The translations under genes were made by a program, and so were the position numbers. 64,000 nucleotides of DNA from Micromonospora mirobrigensis. Lineage in GTDB: Bacteria > Actinomycetota > Actinomycetes > Mycobacteriales > Micromonosporaceae. Within the stretch, counting starts at the first letter, position 1, and every line of letters starts with the position of its first letter. Shown piece after piece: positions 1 through 6,195 of this stretch. The DNA lies in assembly GCF_900091555.1 (NCBI RefSeq), contig NZ_FMCX01000003.1, positions 372,001 through 436,000 of the forward strand, written 5' to 3'. The notes under the pieces are model-generated. The model did not search any database and was not told the origin of the DNA. It saw only the letters and a program-made list of their open reading frames with translations.

Positions 1-2
1 GC

Positions 3-254
3 GAGGCCGCGGCCCTCTGGGCGGCGTTGACCGAGCACCGGGGCATCGCCGGTCGGGACGCCCTGTGGGACCACCCCGACCTGCTCCCCTCCGACGACGA
101 CTTCGCCGACCCGGTGGCGTTCGCGCAGGCCCAGCTCGACCAGGGTGAGCTGGACACGTTCGACTTCACCGCGCCGGGTGGCCCGCAGGAGCAGCCGCCG
201 GGTGGGCGGCCGGAGGGTCCGGAGGACACCGAGGGCGGCACCGCGAAGGCCTGA
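3..254 (+). CDS. C-terminal end of a zinc-dependent metalloprotease-like protein (DUF2342 family), partial
   Basis: Only the last 83 residues lie in the window, and the frame is already open at the left edge. The stretch reading GRDALWDHPDLLPSDDDFADP matches the conserved C-terminal signature I associate with actinobacterial DUF2342 / F420-biosynthesis-associated zinc metalloproteases. It is followed by a low-complexity Pro/Gly/Glu tail. The catalytic HExxH region would lie upstream, outside the window, so activity cannot be judged. The gene converges on the minus-strand gene at 451-1053, with a strong inverted repeat between them. The family call is from recall of the motif only. Confidence 0.65.
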   Translation, partial: EAAALWAALTEHRGIAGRDALWDHPDLLPSDDDFADPVAFAQAQLDQGELDTFDFTAPGGPQEQPPGGRPEGPEDTEGGTAKA

Positions 255-329
255 CTCCGGCTCGGCTGGTGGGCCCGGTGCCCGCCGGCCGGCGGCGCGG
301 GCGCCGAGACCGGAAGTGACACTGCTGTC

Positions 330-377
330 GAGCGTGATACCTGAGAGTCATCATTGTTCCTCTCAGGTATCACGCTC
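330..377. repeat. Perfect 18-bp inverted repeat between convergent genes
   Basis: Arms 330-347 (GAGCGTGATACCTGAGAG) and 360-377 are perfectly complementary around a 12-nt AT-rich loop. There is no T-tract. It sits in the gap between two convergent genes, so it may work as a bidirectional transcript end. It also looks like one of the dispersed hairpin repeats seen elsewhere in this window, though with a different arm sequence. Confidence 0.75.
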
Positions 378-450
378 GTTGGCGTCCACGGGTCCGGGTG
401 AACCGAAGCCTGGAGCGCGCGGCCGGCTCGGCCGGGCCGGATGGGAGGAA

Positions 451-1053
451 TCAGGCGCGGCTGCCGGAGAGCAGGGCGCGGGTCGCCTCCCAGCCCTCGA
501 AGGCCGGGTCGAGCGTGGCCAGTTCACCGGGCCCGCGTAGGCGCCGCCAACCCGCGGTCACCGCCACGTCGCCGGGCTGCGGGGCGGCCGACCGCACGTC
601 GTCGGGGACCGCGGTGTCCAGGTCCACCGGCGGCAGCCACTCCGGAGCAGGCAGTCGGGTGGCCAGGCCCAGCAGGCCGGGGCCGGTCCCCTGGGCAGGC
701 GCCACGGCGACCGGTCGGCTGGTGAGCGGGCGGAGCAGCTTGCCGAGCGTCAGCGCGGGCACGTCCGGGGCGTCGGCGGCGATCACCGCGGCCTGGTCGT
801 ACCCGGTCAGTGCGGCCAGGACCGCGTCGACGGTCGGTGTCGGCACCTCGTGCACCGCGGTGCCGGGCCAGACCACCTCGTCGGCCAGCCACCGGTCCTC
901 AGGTGTGACGGCGACGGCGGTCTCCACCTCGTCGAGCGTGGCGAGCAGGTCCACCACGTCCTCGGCCAACGCGGCACGCCACCGGCCCGGGTCGATACCG
1001 GGCGGCGTCCACGGCACCGGGACGAGCAGGGCCACCACCACACGTCGGACCAT
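451..1053 (-). CDS. CofC/DUF2064-like nucleotidyltransferase-fold protein
   Basis: A 200-residue protein with an alternating beta/alpha pattern. The segment AAVIAADAPDVPALTLGKLL resembles the Asp-containing nucleotide/metal site of DUF2064 and CofC-type glycosyltransferase-A folds, where D-x-P follows a hydrophobic strand. The usual N-terminal glycine-rich nucleotide loop is not obvious, so catalysis is uncertain. The ATG at 1053 is supported by a TAGGGT box ending 6 nt upstream (1060-1065), which suggests a leaderless mRNA. The M48-type peptidase gene lies upstream on the same strand, 77 bp away. Function is unknown; the family assignment is tentative. Confidence 0.6.
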   Translation of the reverse strand: MVRRVVVALLVPVPWTPPGIDPGRWRAALAEDVVDLLATLDEVETAVAVTPEDRWLADEVVWPGTAVHEVPTPTVDAVLAALTGYDQAAVIAADAPDVPALTLGKLLRPLTSRPVAVAPAQGTGPGLLGLATRLPAPEWLPPVDLDTAVPDDVRSAAPQPGDVAVTAGWRRLRGPGELATLDPAFEGWEATRALLSGSRA

Positions 1054-1059
1054 CCCCCG

Positions 1060-1065
1060 ACCCTA
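1060..1065 (-). promoter_or_regulatory. -10 element TAGGGT for a leaderless transcript of the 451-1053 gene
   Basis: On the minus strand TAGGGT ends 6 nt before the ATG. TANNNT boxes 6-7 nt before a start codon mark leaderless mRNAs in actinobacteria. No convincing -35 is seen. Confidence 0.45.
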
Positions 1066-1130
1066 GTCGGCCCCGGCGCCCGCCGCGTCCGGCGCTCGGC
1101 CCGGTCGCCCCGTCCGGCGGCGACGGGCGG

Positions 1131-1658
1131 TCAGTCGGCGGGGAGCCCGGCCGCCGCCGCGACGCCCTCCAGGTAGCCCCGGGCCCGCTCGGCCTTCGGG
1201 TACCGCCCGACCAGCGCCCAGAACCGGGCATTGTGGCTGGGGACGACGAGGTGGGCCAGCTCGTGCACCAGCACGTAGTCGAGCACCCACTCCGGCATGT
1301 CCTGGAGCCGGTGCGAGATCCGGATGGTCCGGTCGGCCGGGGTGCAGGACCCCCACCGGCCGTTCTGGTTGGTGACCCAGCGGACGCTGGCCGGCACGGC
1401 CTGCGGGCCGTGGTCGGCCAGGTAGAGGGAGATCAGCCGGGCGGCCCGGTCGAGCAGTTCGGTGTCCGAGCGGGCCAGCCGGCCCTCCCGGGCGGCGAGC
1501 CGGGCCAGCATCCGGTCGACCCACTCGGTCTCCTCGGCCCGCGAGAACTGGTCGGGGATGAGCACGACCACCCGCTCACCGTCCCGGTACGCGGACACTG
1601 TGCGTCGCCGACGCTGGCTGCGCCGTACCTCGACGACCGGCTTCCGCACCCCTGCCAT
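1131..1658 (-). CDS. YgjP/SprT-type M48-like metallopeptidase
   Basis: A 175-residue protein of the DUF45/WLM superfamily. It has the zinc-binding HELAH motif at residues 132-136, a third ligand candidate in HNARFW at 142-147, and the family hallmark RWGSC at 101-105. Length is shorter than E. coli YgjP (about 230) because the N-terminal region is reduced. It is predicted to be a soluble cytoplasmic zinc peptidase of unknown substrate. It starts at ATG 1658 and precedes the CofC-like gene on the same strand, 77 bp away. The active-site set is complete, so catalysis is plausible. Confidence 0.85.
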   Translation of the reverse strand: MAGVRKPVVEVRRSQRRRRTVSAYRDGERVVVLIPDQFSRAEETEWVDRMLARLAAREGRLARSDTELLDRAARLISLYLADHGPQAVPASVRWVTNQNGRWGSCTPADRTIRISHRLQDMPEWVLDYVLVHELAHLVVPSHNARFWALVGRYPKAERARGYLEGVAAAAGLPAD

Positions 1659-2176
1659 GGCCGGGCGCTCAGCCTCGGATTCCTGTCACGAAGGAAAGCT
1701 AATGCGTACTGACCAGGGGTCCGCAAGGGTCAACCGCACAACACGCGTCCGGAAAATGACGGTTGGTGACCAGGAGTCCCTAAAAAAAACCTTGCGGAGG
1801 GGTCCGCGCGTGCCCTCATCACCCTTCGTGAAGGGCCGGGGCGGTCGCCGGGCACGCCGCCGGCTCCGCGCCCACGGTAGGTGATCATCGGTGCGGGGTG
1901 CGCCCCGGGGGTCGTACGGGGTGATCTGGGTGGCTCTACCCGGCGTGTCCCCGCCAAACTGGCTTATCCGGCCCTTTTCGGCATGCACACTCTCGACGTC
2001 GACTTGCTCACAGTGTCGATGCACAGCTGACATGGAACTGCCCAGACCTGGGTAGGGTCCGCCAACCAGCGGTCACGTGGGTGGCTGCGGAAAGTCCCAG
2101 CGCCGGGCCCCGGGAGGGACCGGCGCGGGGCGACCGCCGGGACGGCAGGACCGGCGGACGAGACGAGGAGGACACC
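1659..2176. other. 518-bp non-coding stretch with a minus-strand T-tract hairpin
   Basis: No reading frame with convincing codon usage is seen. On the minus strand a weak GCGG/CCGC hairpin near 1795-1812 is followed by eight T residues (A-run at 1784-1791 on the plus strand), which looks like a weak intrinsic terminator or attenuator ahead of the metallopeptidase gene. A small hairpin (CCCTT/AAGGG) lies near 1823-1836. Imperfect complementary segments lie at about 1729-1737 and 1761-1772. The plus-strand promoter of the DUF5679 gene presumably lies at the right end, but I cannot fix it. Confidence 0.4.
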
Positions 2177-2347
2177 GTGGCCGACCAGGCCCAGACGACG
2201 TACAACGGTTACTGCGTCAAGTGCAAGGAGAAGCGGGACTTCGAGGGACACGTCGAGGTCTCCAAGACCGGGATGAACATGGCCAAGGGCAAGTGTCCGG
2301 TGTGCGGGACAACAGTGAACCGCATCCTGGGCAAGGCCAAGGTCTGA
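2177..2347 (+). CDS. DUF5679 small zinc-ribbon protein
   Basis: A 56-residue protein with two CxxC pairs, C13-x-x-C16 and C40-x-x-C43, spaced as in a small zinc ribbon. The sequence between them is basic and glycine-rich. It matches the actinobacterial DUF5679 pattern, where YCVKCK opens the domain. The GTG at 2177 is chosen because GAGGAG at 2165-2170 is an ideal ribosome-binding site with 6-nt spacing. The frame is open further upstream, but without initiation signals. The role is unknown; binding to nucleic acid or ribosome is only inference. A strong terminator follows at 2360-2392. Confidence 0.85.
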   Translation: MADQAQTTYNGYCVKCKEKRDFEGHVEVSKTGMNMAKGKCPVCGTTVNRILGKAKV

Positions 2348-2359
2348 CCCGGACGACTC

Positions 2360-2392
2360 GAGGCAGGGGTGGCCGGTGGCCGCCCCTGCCTC
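2360..2392 (+). terminator. Hairpin terminator after the DUF5679 gene
   Basis: Arms 2360-2374 and 2378-2392 pair over 15 bp with one G-U pair and a 3-nt loop, 12 nt after the stop codon. It has no long T-tract, which is common for high-GC actinobacterial terminators. Confidence 0.7.
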
Positions 2393-2436
2393 GTCCGTAC
2401 CCGCTGTCGGGTGCCCGACAGGGGTTACCGACCGGT

Positions 2437-2498
2437 TGTGGAAATCGCGGGAAGTCTTGTGGATAACCCTGGGTGCAGGGCCGCGCACCTGTGGACAA
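2437..2498 (-). promoter_or_regulatory. Cluster of three DnaA-box-like sites
   Basis: The plus strand reads TGTGGAAAT (2437-2445), TGTGGATAA (2458-2466) and TGTGGACAA (2490-2498). The second and third are exact reverse complements of the DnaA boxes TTATCCACA and TTGTCCACA; the first is degenerate. All three share one orientation within 62 bp, just upstream of the ThiF-like gene. They could be a DnaA-titration or DnaA-regulated promoter site. No dnaA or dnaN gene is nearby, so this is not evidently oriC. Confidence 0.55.
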
Positions 2499-2538
2499 CG
2501 ATCGACCGAACGCACGGTGGCGGTCACGATCCGGAGTC

Positions 2539-3591
2539 ATGACGCGTACCGCCCTTCCCCGCCCCACCCTGCTACCGGGGCTCACCCGGCTCTGGCGCGA
2601 CCGGCACACCCTCCAGTTGGGCGTCGAGCCCGGCCGGGCCGTCCTGCTGGAGGTGGCCAACCCACGGGCGGCCCAGCTGCTGGAACTGCTCGACGGCAGC
2701 CGCAGCGAGCGCAGCATCCTCGCCCACGCGAACGCCGCCGACGTCCCGGCCGCCGAGGCCCGCACCCTGCTCGACGCGCTGCGCGCCGCCGGGCTGGTCG
2801 TACCCGCGCACACCCTGCTCCCGCGTGACCTGGCCGGTGCGTCCCGCACCCGGCTCGCCGCCGAGGCCGGGGCGCTCGCCCTGGCCGGCGCCGACCTGCC
2901 CGGCACCCCCGCCCAGGTGTTGCGCCGCCGCCGCGCCGCCCGGGTGGTGCTGACCGGGGGCGGTCGGCTCGGCGGGCCGCTCGCCGTCGCCCTGGCCCAG
3001 GCCGGGGTGGGTCACGTCGACGTCGACCTGACCGGCCCGGTACGCCCCGCCGACCTGGTCGGCACCGGCCTCGACGCCGCCGAGGTGGGCCGGCCGCTCG
3101 CCGCCGCCGTCCGCGCCGCCCTCGCCCGCACCGCCCCGGGCACCGGCACCGGCCGGCTGCGCCGGGGACGCACCGACCTGGTCGTCCAACTCGACACCGA
3201 TCGCCCCGCGGCACTGCTCGCCACCGGGTACGCCCAGCGCCGCCAGCCGCACCTGCTGGTCGGTCTCCGCGAGGGCGTACCCGTGGTGGGGCCGATGGTG
3301 CGCCCCCCGGTCGGACCCTGCCTCAACTGCCTGGACCTGCACCGCGCCGACCGCGACCCCGGCTGGCCCGGGCTCGCCGCCCAGCTCGCGGCGGCCACCC
3401 CCGACCAGGACTGCGCGACCGCCACCCTGCTCGCGGCCGTCGGCTACGCCGCCGCCGAGGCCCTCGCCCACCTCGACGGCGGCACCCCGGAGACGCTTGG
3501 CTGCGCGGTGCGGGTGGCCGCGGCCGGCCGGTTCCGGCGCCGGGTCTGGGCCCCGCATCCCTCCTGCGGGTGTTCGGGCGGACGCCGATGA
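2539..3591 (+). CDS. ThiF/E1-like, cyclodehydratase-associated protein
   Basis: A 350-residue protein. The N-terminal about 110 residues resemble the leader-peptide-binding region of ThiF/TOMM-type cyclodehydratase partners. A Rossmann segment follows, with the glycine-rich loop VVLTGGGRLGGPLAVALAQAG. Cys261-x-x-Cys264 and Cys343-x-Cys345 form a probable structural zinc site as in ThiF/MoeB-like E1 folds. The ATP-contacting Arg/Asp pattern of active E1 enzymes is not clear, so it may be a non-adenylating scaffold. ATG 2539 is preferred over upstream in-frame codons, which read through the DnaA-box region. No YcaO, dehydrogenase or precursor gene is adjacent, making it an orphan of that kind. 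Confidence 0.65.
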   Translation: MTRTALPRPTLLPGLTRLWRDRHTLQLGVEPGRAVLLEVANPRAAQLLELLDGSRSERSILAHANAADVPAAEARTLLDALRAAGLVVPAHTLLPRDLAGASRTRLAAEAGALALAGADLPGTPAQVLRRRRAARVVLTGGGRLGGPLAVALAQAGVGHVDVDLTGPVRPADLVGTGLDAAEVGRPLAAAVRAALARTAPGTGTGRLRRGRTDLVVQLDTDRPAALLATGYAQRRQPHLLVGLREGVPVVGPMVRPPVGPCLNCLDLHRADRDPGWPGLAAQLAAATPDQDCATATLLAAVGYAAAEALAHLDGGTPETLGCAVRVAAAGRFRRRVWAPHPSCGCSGGRR

Positions 3592-3635
3592 GGGGCCAGC
3601 CCGGCTTCGGAGCAGCAGCGGACCCCTCGCGTCGG

Positions 3636-3641
3636 TAACAA
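3636..3641 (+). promoter_or_regulatory. Possible -10 element TAACAA ahead of the ABC1 kinase gene
   Basis: TAACAA ends 7 nt before the GTG at 3649, a leaderless-type spacing, but the last base departs from TANNNT. Confidence 0.3.
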
Positions 3642-3648
3642 TGGCCGG

Positions 3649-4995
3649 GTGACCGACATCCCGCGCCGGGCCGTGTCCCGGACCGCCAAGCTCGCCGCTC
3701 TGCCGCTCGGCTTCGCCGGGCGGACCGTCCTCGGCATGGGTAAGCGCGTCACCGGGCTCGCCTCCGACGTGATCTCCGCGGAGATCCAGCAGCGCACCGC
3801 CGAACAGCTCTTCAGCGTGCTCGGCCAGCTCAAGGGCGGGGCGATGAAGTTCGGCCAGGCGCTGTCGGTCTTCGAGGCCGCGCTGCCGGAGGAGGTCGCC
3901 GCCCCCTACCGGCAGGCGTTGACCAAGCTCCAGGAGGCCGCGCCTCCGCTACCGGTGGCCAGTGTGCACAAGGTGCTTGCCGAGCAGCTCGGCCCGGACT
4001 GGCGGGACCGGTTCGTCGAGTTCGACGACACCCCGGCCGCCGCGGCCAGCATCGGCCAGGTGCACCGTGCGGTCTGGCGGGACCCGGGCTACGGCCCGGC
4101 CGGCGGACCGAAGCACCGGGACGTGGCGGTCAAGATCCAGTATCCGGGCGCCGGGGACGCGCTCCTGGCCGACCTCAAGCAGCTCTCCCGGCTCGGCGGC
4201 ATGTTCCGGGCGATCCAGCCGGGCCTGGACGTCAAGCCCCTCCTGGCGGAGCTGCGGGAGCGGATCACCGAGGAGCTCGACTACGAGCTGGAGGCCGAGT
4301 CGCAGCGCGCCTTCGCCGCCGCGTACGCCGGCGACCCGGAGATCTTCATCCCGGAGGTGCTGGACTCCTCCCCCCGGGTCCTGATCACCGAGTGGATCGA
4401 GGGCACCCCGCTGTCGGAGATCATCCGCGCCGGCACCGAGGAGCAGCGCGACGAGGCCGGCCGGCTGATGGCCGAGCTGCACCTCTCCGCCCCGATGCGG
4501 GCCGGGCTGCTGCACGCCGACCCGCACCCGGGCAACTTCCGGCTGCTCCCCGACGGGCGGCTCGGCGTGATCGACTTCGGGGCGGTGGCCCGGATGCCGG
4601 AGGGCACCCCCGAGCCGATCGGCCGGCTGGCCGGGCTGGCGCTGCGCGGCGAGGCCGACGCGGTGGTCGCCGGGCTGCGCGAGGAGGGCTTCGTCAGCCC
4701 CACCGAGCCGATCGACGCCCAGGCCCTCCTGGAGTACATCCAGCCGATGCTCGCCCCGGTCGCCGAGGAGGAGTTCCGGTTCAGCCGGGCCTGGCTGCGC
4801 TCGGAGGCGACCCGGCTGGCCAGTCCCAAGTCGCCGGCCTTCCAGCTCAGCCGGCAGCTCAACCTGCCCCCGTCGTACCTGCTGATCCACCGGGTGACGC
4901 TGGGCTCGATCGGGGTGCTCTGCCAGCTGGAGGCGAAGGCGCCGTACCGGGCCATCCTGGAGCGCTGGCTGCCCGGCTTCGCCCCGGTGGGCTGA
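3649..4995 (+). CDS. ABC1/AarF (ADCK, UbiB-like) atypical kinase family protein
   Basis: A 448-residue protein with the family's KxGQ-type N-terminal motif in KGGAMKFGQALS (about residues 63-74), an Ala-rich nucleotide loop region AAAASIGQVHRA, an invariant-lysine strand VAVKIQYPG, the HADPHPGNF catalytic-loop motif and IDFGAVA metal-binding motif. Members of this family are atypical kinases or ATPases linked to isoprenoid lipid or quinone metabolism. The actinobacterial members lack a proven substrate. The GTG start follows a possible leaderless -10. A 15-bp hairpin terminator lies downstream. Family membership is firm; substrate is unknown. Confidence 0.88.
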   Translation: MTDIPRRAVSRTAKLAALPLGFAGRTVLGMGKRVTGLASDVISAEIQQRTAEQLFSVLGQLKGGAMKFGQALSVFEAALPEEVAAPYRQALTKLQEAAPPLPVASVHKVLAEQLGPDWRDRFVEFDDTPAAAASIGQVHRAVWRDPGYGPAGGPKHRDVAVKIQYPGAGDALLADLKQLSRLGGMFRAIQPGLDVKPLLAELRERITEELDYELEAESQRAFAAAYAGDPEIFIPEVLDSSPRVLITEWIEGTPLSEIIRAGTEEQRDEAGRLMAELHLSAPMRAGLLHADPHPGNFRLLPDGRLGVIDFGAVARMPEGTPEPIGRLAGLALRGEADAVVAGLREEGFVSPTEPIDAQALLEYIQPMLAPVAEEEFRFSRAWLRSEATRLASPKSPAFQLSRQLNLPPSYLLIHRVTLGSIGVLCQLEAKAPYRAILERWLPGFAPVG

Positions 4996-5009
4996 CCGGC
5001 ACGAATGCC

Positions 5010-5043
5010 ACGGGGGCGACGGCCGTTCGGCCGTCGCCCCCGT
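5010..5043. terminator. Bidirectional terminator hairpin, 15-bp stem
   Basis: Arms 5010-5024 and 5029-5043 are perfectly complementary with a GTTC tetraloop. It lies between the ABC1 kinase gene (plus) and the small minus-strand ORF that ends at 5061, so it can serve both. Confidence 0.8.
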
Positions 5044-5060
5044 CGTAGGTGGACAAGGAT

Positions 5061-5210
5061 CTAAGCGGTGCCCAGGTCGCGAGCCGACTGGGTACGGCTG
5101 CGCATCGCGACGGTACGGGCGGAACGGGCTGCCTCAGTGCTCGTGGTGGTACGACCGGCCTGAGGCCGGCGCATTCGAGCCCGGGACAACGCTTCGTGGA
5201 GTAGTTGCAT
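5061..5210 (-). CDS. Small basic protein of 49 residues, function unknown
   Basis: Starting at ATG 5210, the frame begins MQLLHEALSRARMRRPQAGR and ends at TAG 5061-5063. The opening 'HEAL(S/A)RARMR' pattern resembles small actinobacterial proteins that begin with a short amphipathic helix rich in Arg. An upstream in-frame ATG at 5228 would add six residues. Neither start has a strong ribosome-binding site. It lies just downstream of whiB7 on the same strand, but 95 bp separate them. It is below the size limit of many gene callers. It could be spurious, although the helix pattern and the terminator past its stop favour a gene. Confidence 0.5.
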   Translation of the reverse strand: MQLLHEALSRARMRRPQAGRTTTSTEAARSARTVAMRSRTQSARDLGTA

Positions 5211-5305
5211 CTCGGTTCCGTTCGGCATGTTCAGCACGGGTTTCGGCTTTCTCGTGGGGCCGGTGGAGGGACACCGGCGCGGTTACGTGTGGAACGGGTT
5301 GGTTG

Positions 5306-5671
5306 TCAGGCCGCCAGCCGGACCGCGTTGCGCGACTCGGACAGCCCACTGGCCGCCAGTCGCGCCTCGGCCTCGACCCGGAGTTCGGCGTCACGGGCCA
5401 GGTCCTCCTTGCGCGGGCGACCACGGGGCCGCTTGCGCGGGACGACCGCGCCACGCTCGAAGATCTCGCCACCCCAGACGCCCCAGGGCTCGGCCCGCTC
5501 GACCGCCCCGGCGAGGCACTCGACGCGCAGCGGGCAGTCCCCGCAGAGCGACTTGGCCAGCTCGAGCTGGGCGGGCGAGTCGGAGAACCACAGGTCGGGG
5601 TCGAACTTCCGGCAGGGCAGGTTCGCCTCCACCTCGACGCTCACGTCGAGTGGGGCCAACGCCAGACTCAT
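5306..5671 (-). CDS. whiB7: WhiB7-type [4Fe-4S] transcription factor
   Basis: A 121-residue Wbl protein. Four cysteines, C20, C43, C46 and C52, form the cluster-binding C..CxxCxxxxxC set. EPWGVWGGE at 61-69 is the Wbl turn motif, and an AT-hook (RGRPR, 83-87) follows; the AT-hook after the GVWGG turn is diagnostic of WhiB7. WhiB7 partners with the primary sigma factor to induce intrinsic antibiotic-resistance genes under ribosome stress. ATG 5671 is preceded by a GAGAGAGGTG ribosome-binding site. Upstream lie an intrinsic attenuator and a leader ORF, the arrangement known for whiB7 regulation in mycobacteria and streptomycetes. Confidence 0.92.
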   Translation of the reverse strand: MSLALAPLDVSVEVEANLPCRKFDPDLWFSDSPAQLELAKSLCGDCPLRVECLAGAVERAEPWGVWGGEIFERGAVVPRKRPRGRPRKEDLARDAELRVEAEARLAASGLSESRNAVRLAA

Positions 5672-5740
5672 GCCCGGTCACCTCTCTCTCGTTTCGATCT
5701 CGTGGATCGCATTCCGGGTACTTCGGCACTACGGCGGTGC

Positions 5741-5785
5741 AAAAAAACTGAGGCCGCGGATCCCGGTAGCGGGTTCCGCGGCCTC
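5741..5785 (-). terminator. whiB7 leader intrinsic attenuator with T-tract
   Basis: On the minus strand an 11-bp perfect stem (arms 5775-5785 and 5750-5760), extended by an inner CCCG/CGGG stem, is followed by seven T residues (A-run 5741-5747 on the plus strand). It lies 70 nt before the whiB7 start. The 8-bp palindrome CCTCGAGG occurs at 5822-5829 and again at 5782-5789, where it overlaps the base of the stem. Pairing of the two copies would compete with the terminator and could be the antiterminator. Low induction should stop transcription here; stalled leader translation would relieve it. Confidence 0.85.
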
Positions 5786-5808
5786 GAGGTGAGCCGGTGG
5801 TCTGGAGA

Positions 5809-6063
5809 TCAGACCGGTCTACCTCGAGGTGGAACGCCGCGGACATCCATGCGCTTGTTGGCGACATCGATACCCTTGCCCGTGAAGCCACTGGTCCCGT
5901 GGAATCCGGCAGTGGGCACGAGGGTCCGGTTCAGCTCGGCCTGAACCTGGACCTGGTGCGCCTGCGGAGCCCACGGTCGAGCAGCCAGGGCAACCCGGAC
6001 AGCCGACAGCGGAGCAACGGCGGCAAGCGGCGCCGCCGGACGCTCATACGTGTAGCTCTCCAC
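5809..6063 (-). CDS. Putative whiB7 leader ORF, 84 residues
   Basis: The GTG at 6063 is preceded by GGAGGAG with 9-nt spacing, an excellent initiation signal. The ORF starts MESYTYERPAAP and ends 23 nt before the attenuator stem. Third codon positions are about 70 percent G/C, clearly lower than flanking genes, so it has weaker codon selection than a housekeeping protein. No domain is recognised. Its position between promoter region and attenuator suggests that ribosome progress through it senses translation inhibitors. It is longer than the short leader peptides reported for other whiB7 genes. Alternatively it is a small protein gene co-transcribed with whiB7. Confidence 0.6.
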   Translation of the reverse strand: MESYTYERPAAPLAAVAPLSAVRVALAARPWAPQAHQVQVQAELNRTLVPTAGFHGTSGFTGKGIDVANKRMDVRGVPPRGRPV

Positions 6064-6195
6064 TGGTGCCACCTCCTCCGGTGCACTCGATATGCCGACT
6101 CGGTCCCAACCCCGTTGAGCAGCCGGAATGGCGCCGCTCCCGAGGTGTGTCCTGAGGCTATTCCTCGTCTCCGGGCGAGGGCAAACGATTTACGG

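Noticed and set aside
1686..2033. A 115-codon minus-strand gene in the gap before the DUF5679 gene
   Set aside because: No ribosome-binding site, no domain, irregular codon usage, and it would run through the T-tract hairpin.
2458..2498. Chromosome origin oriC
   Set aside because: DnaA boxes are present, but there are only two exact copies, no AT-rich unwinding region, and no dnaA, dnaN or rpmH nearby.
2539..3591. RiPP/TOMM biosynthetic cluster
   Set aside because: Only a ThiF/cyclodehydratase-like gene is present; no precursor, YcaO or oxidase gene is visible within 5 kb either side.
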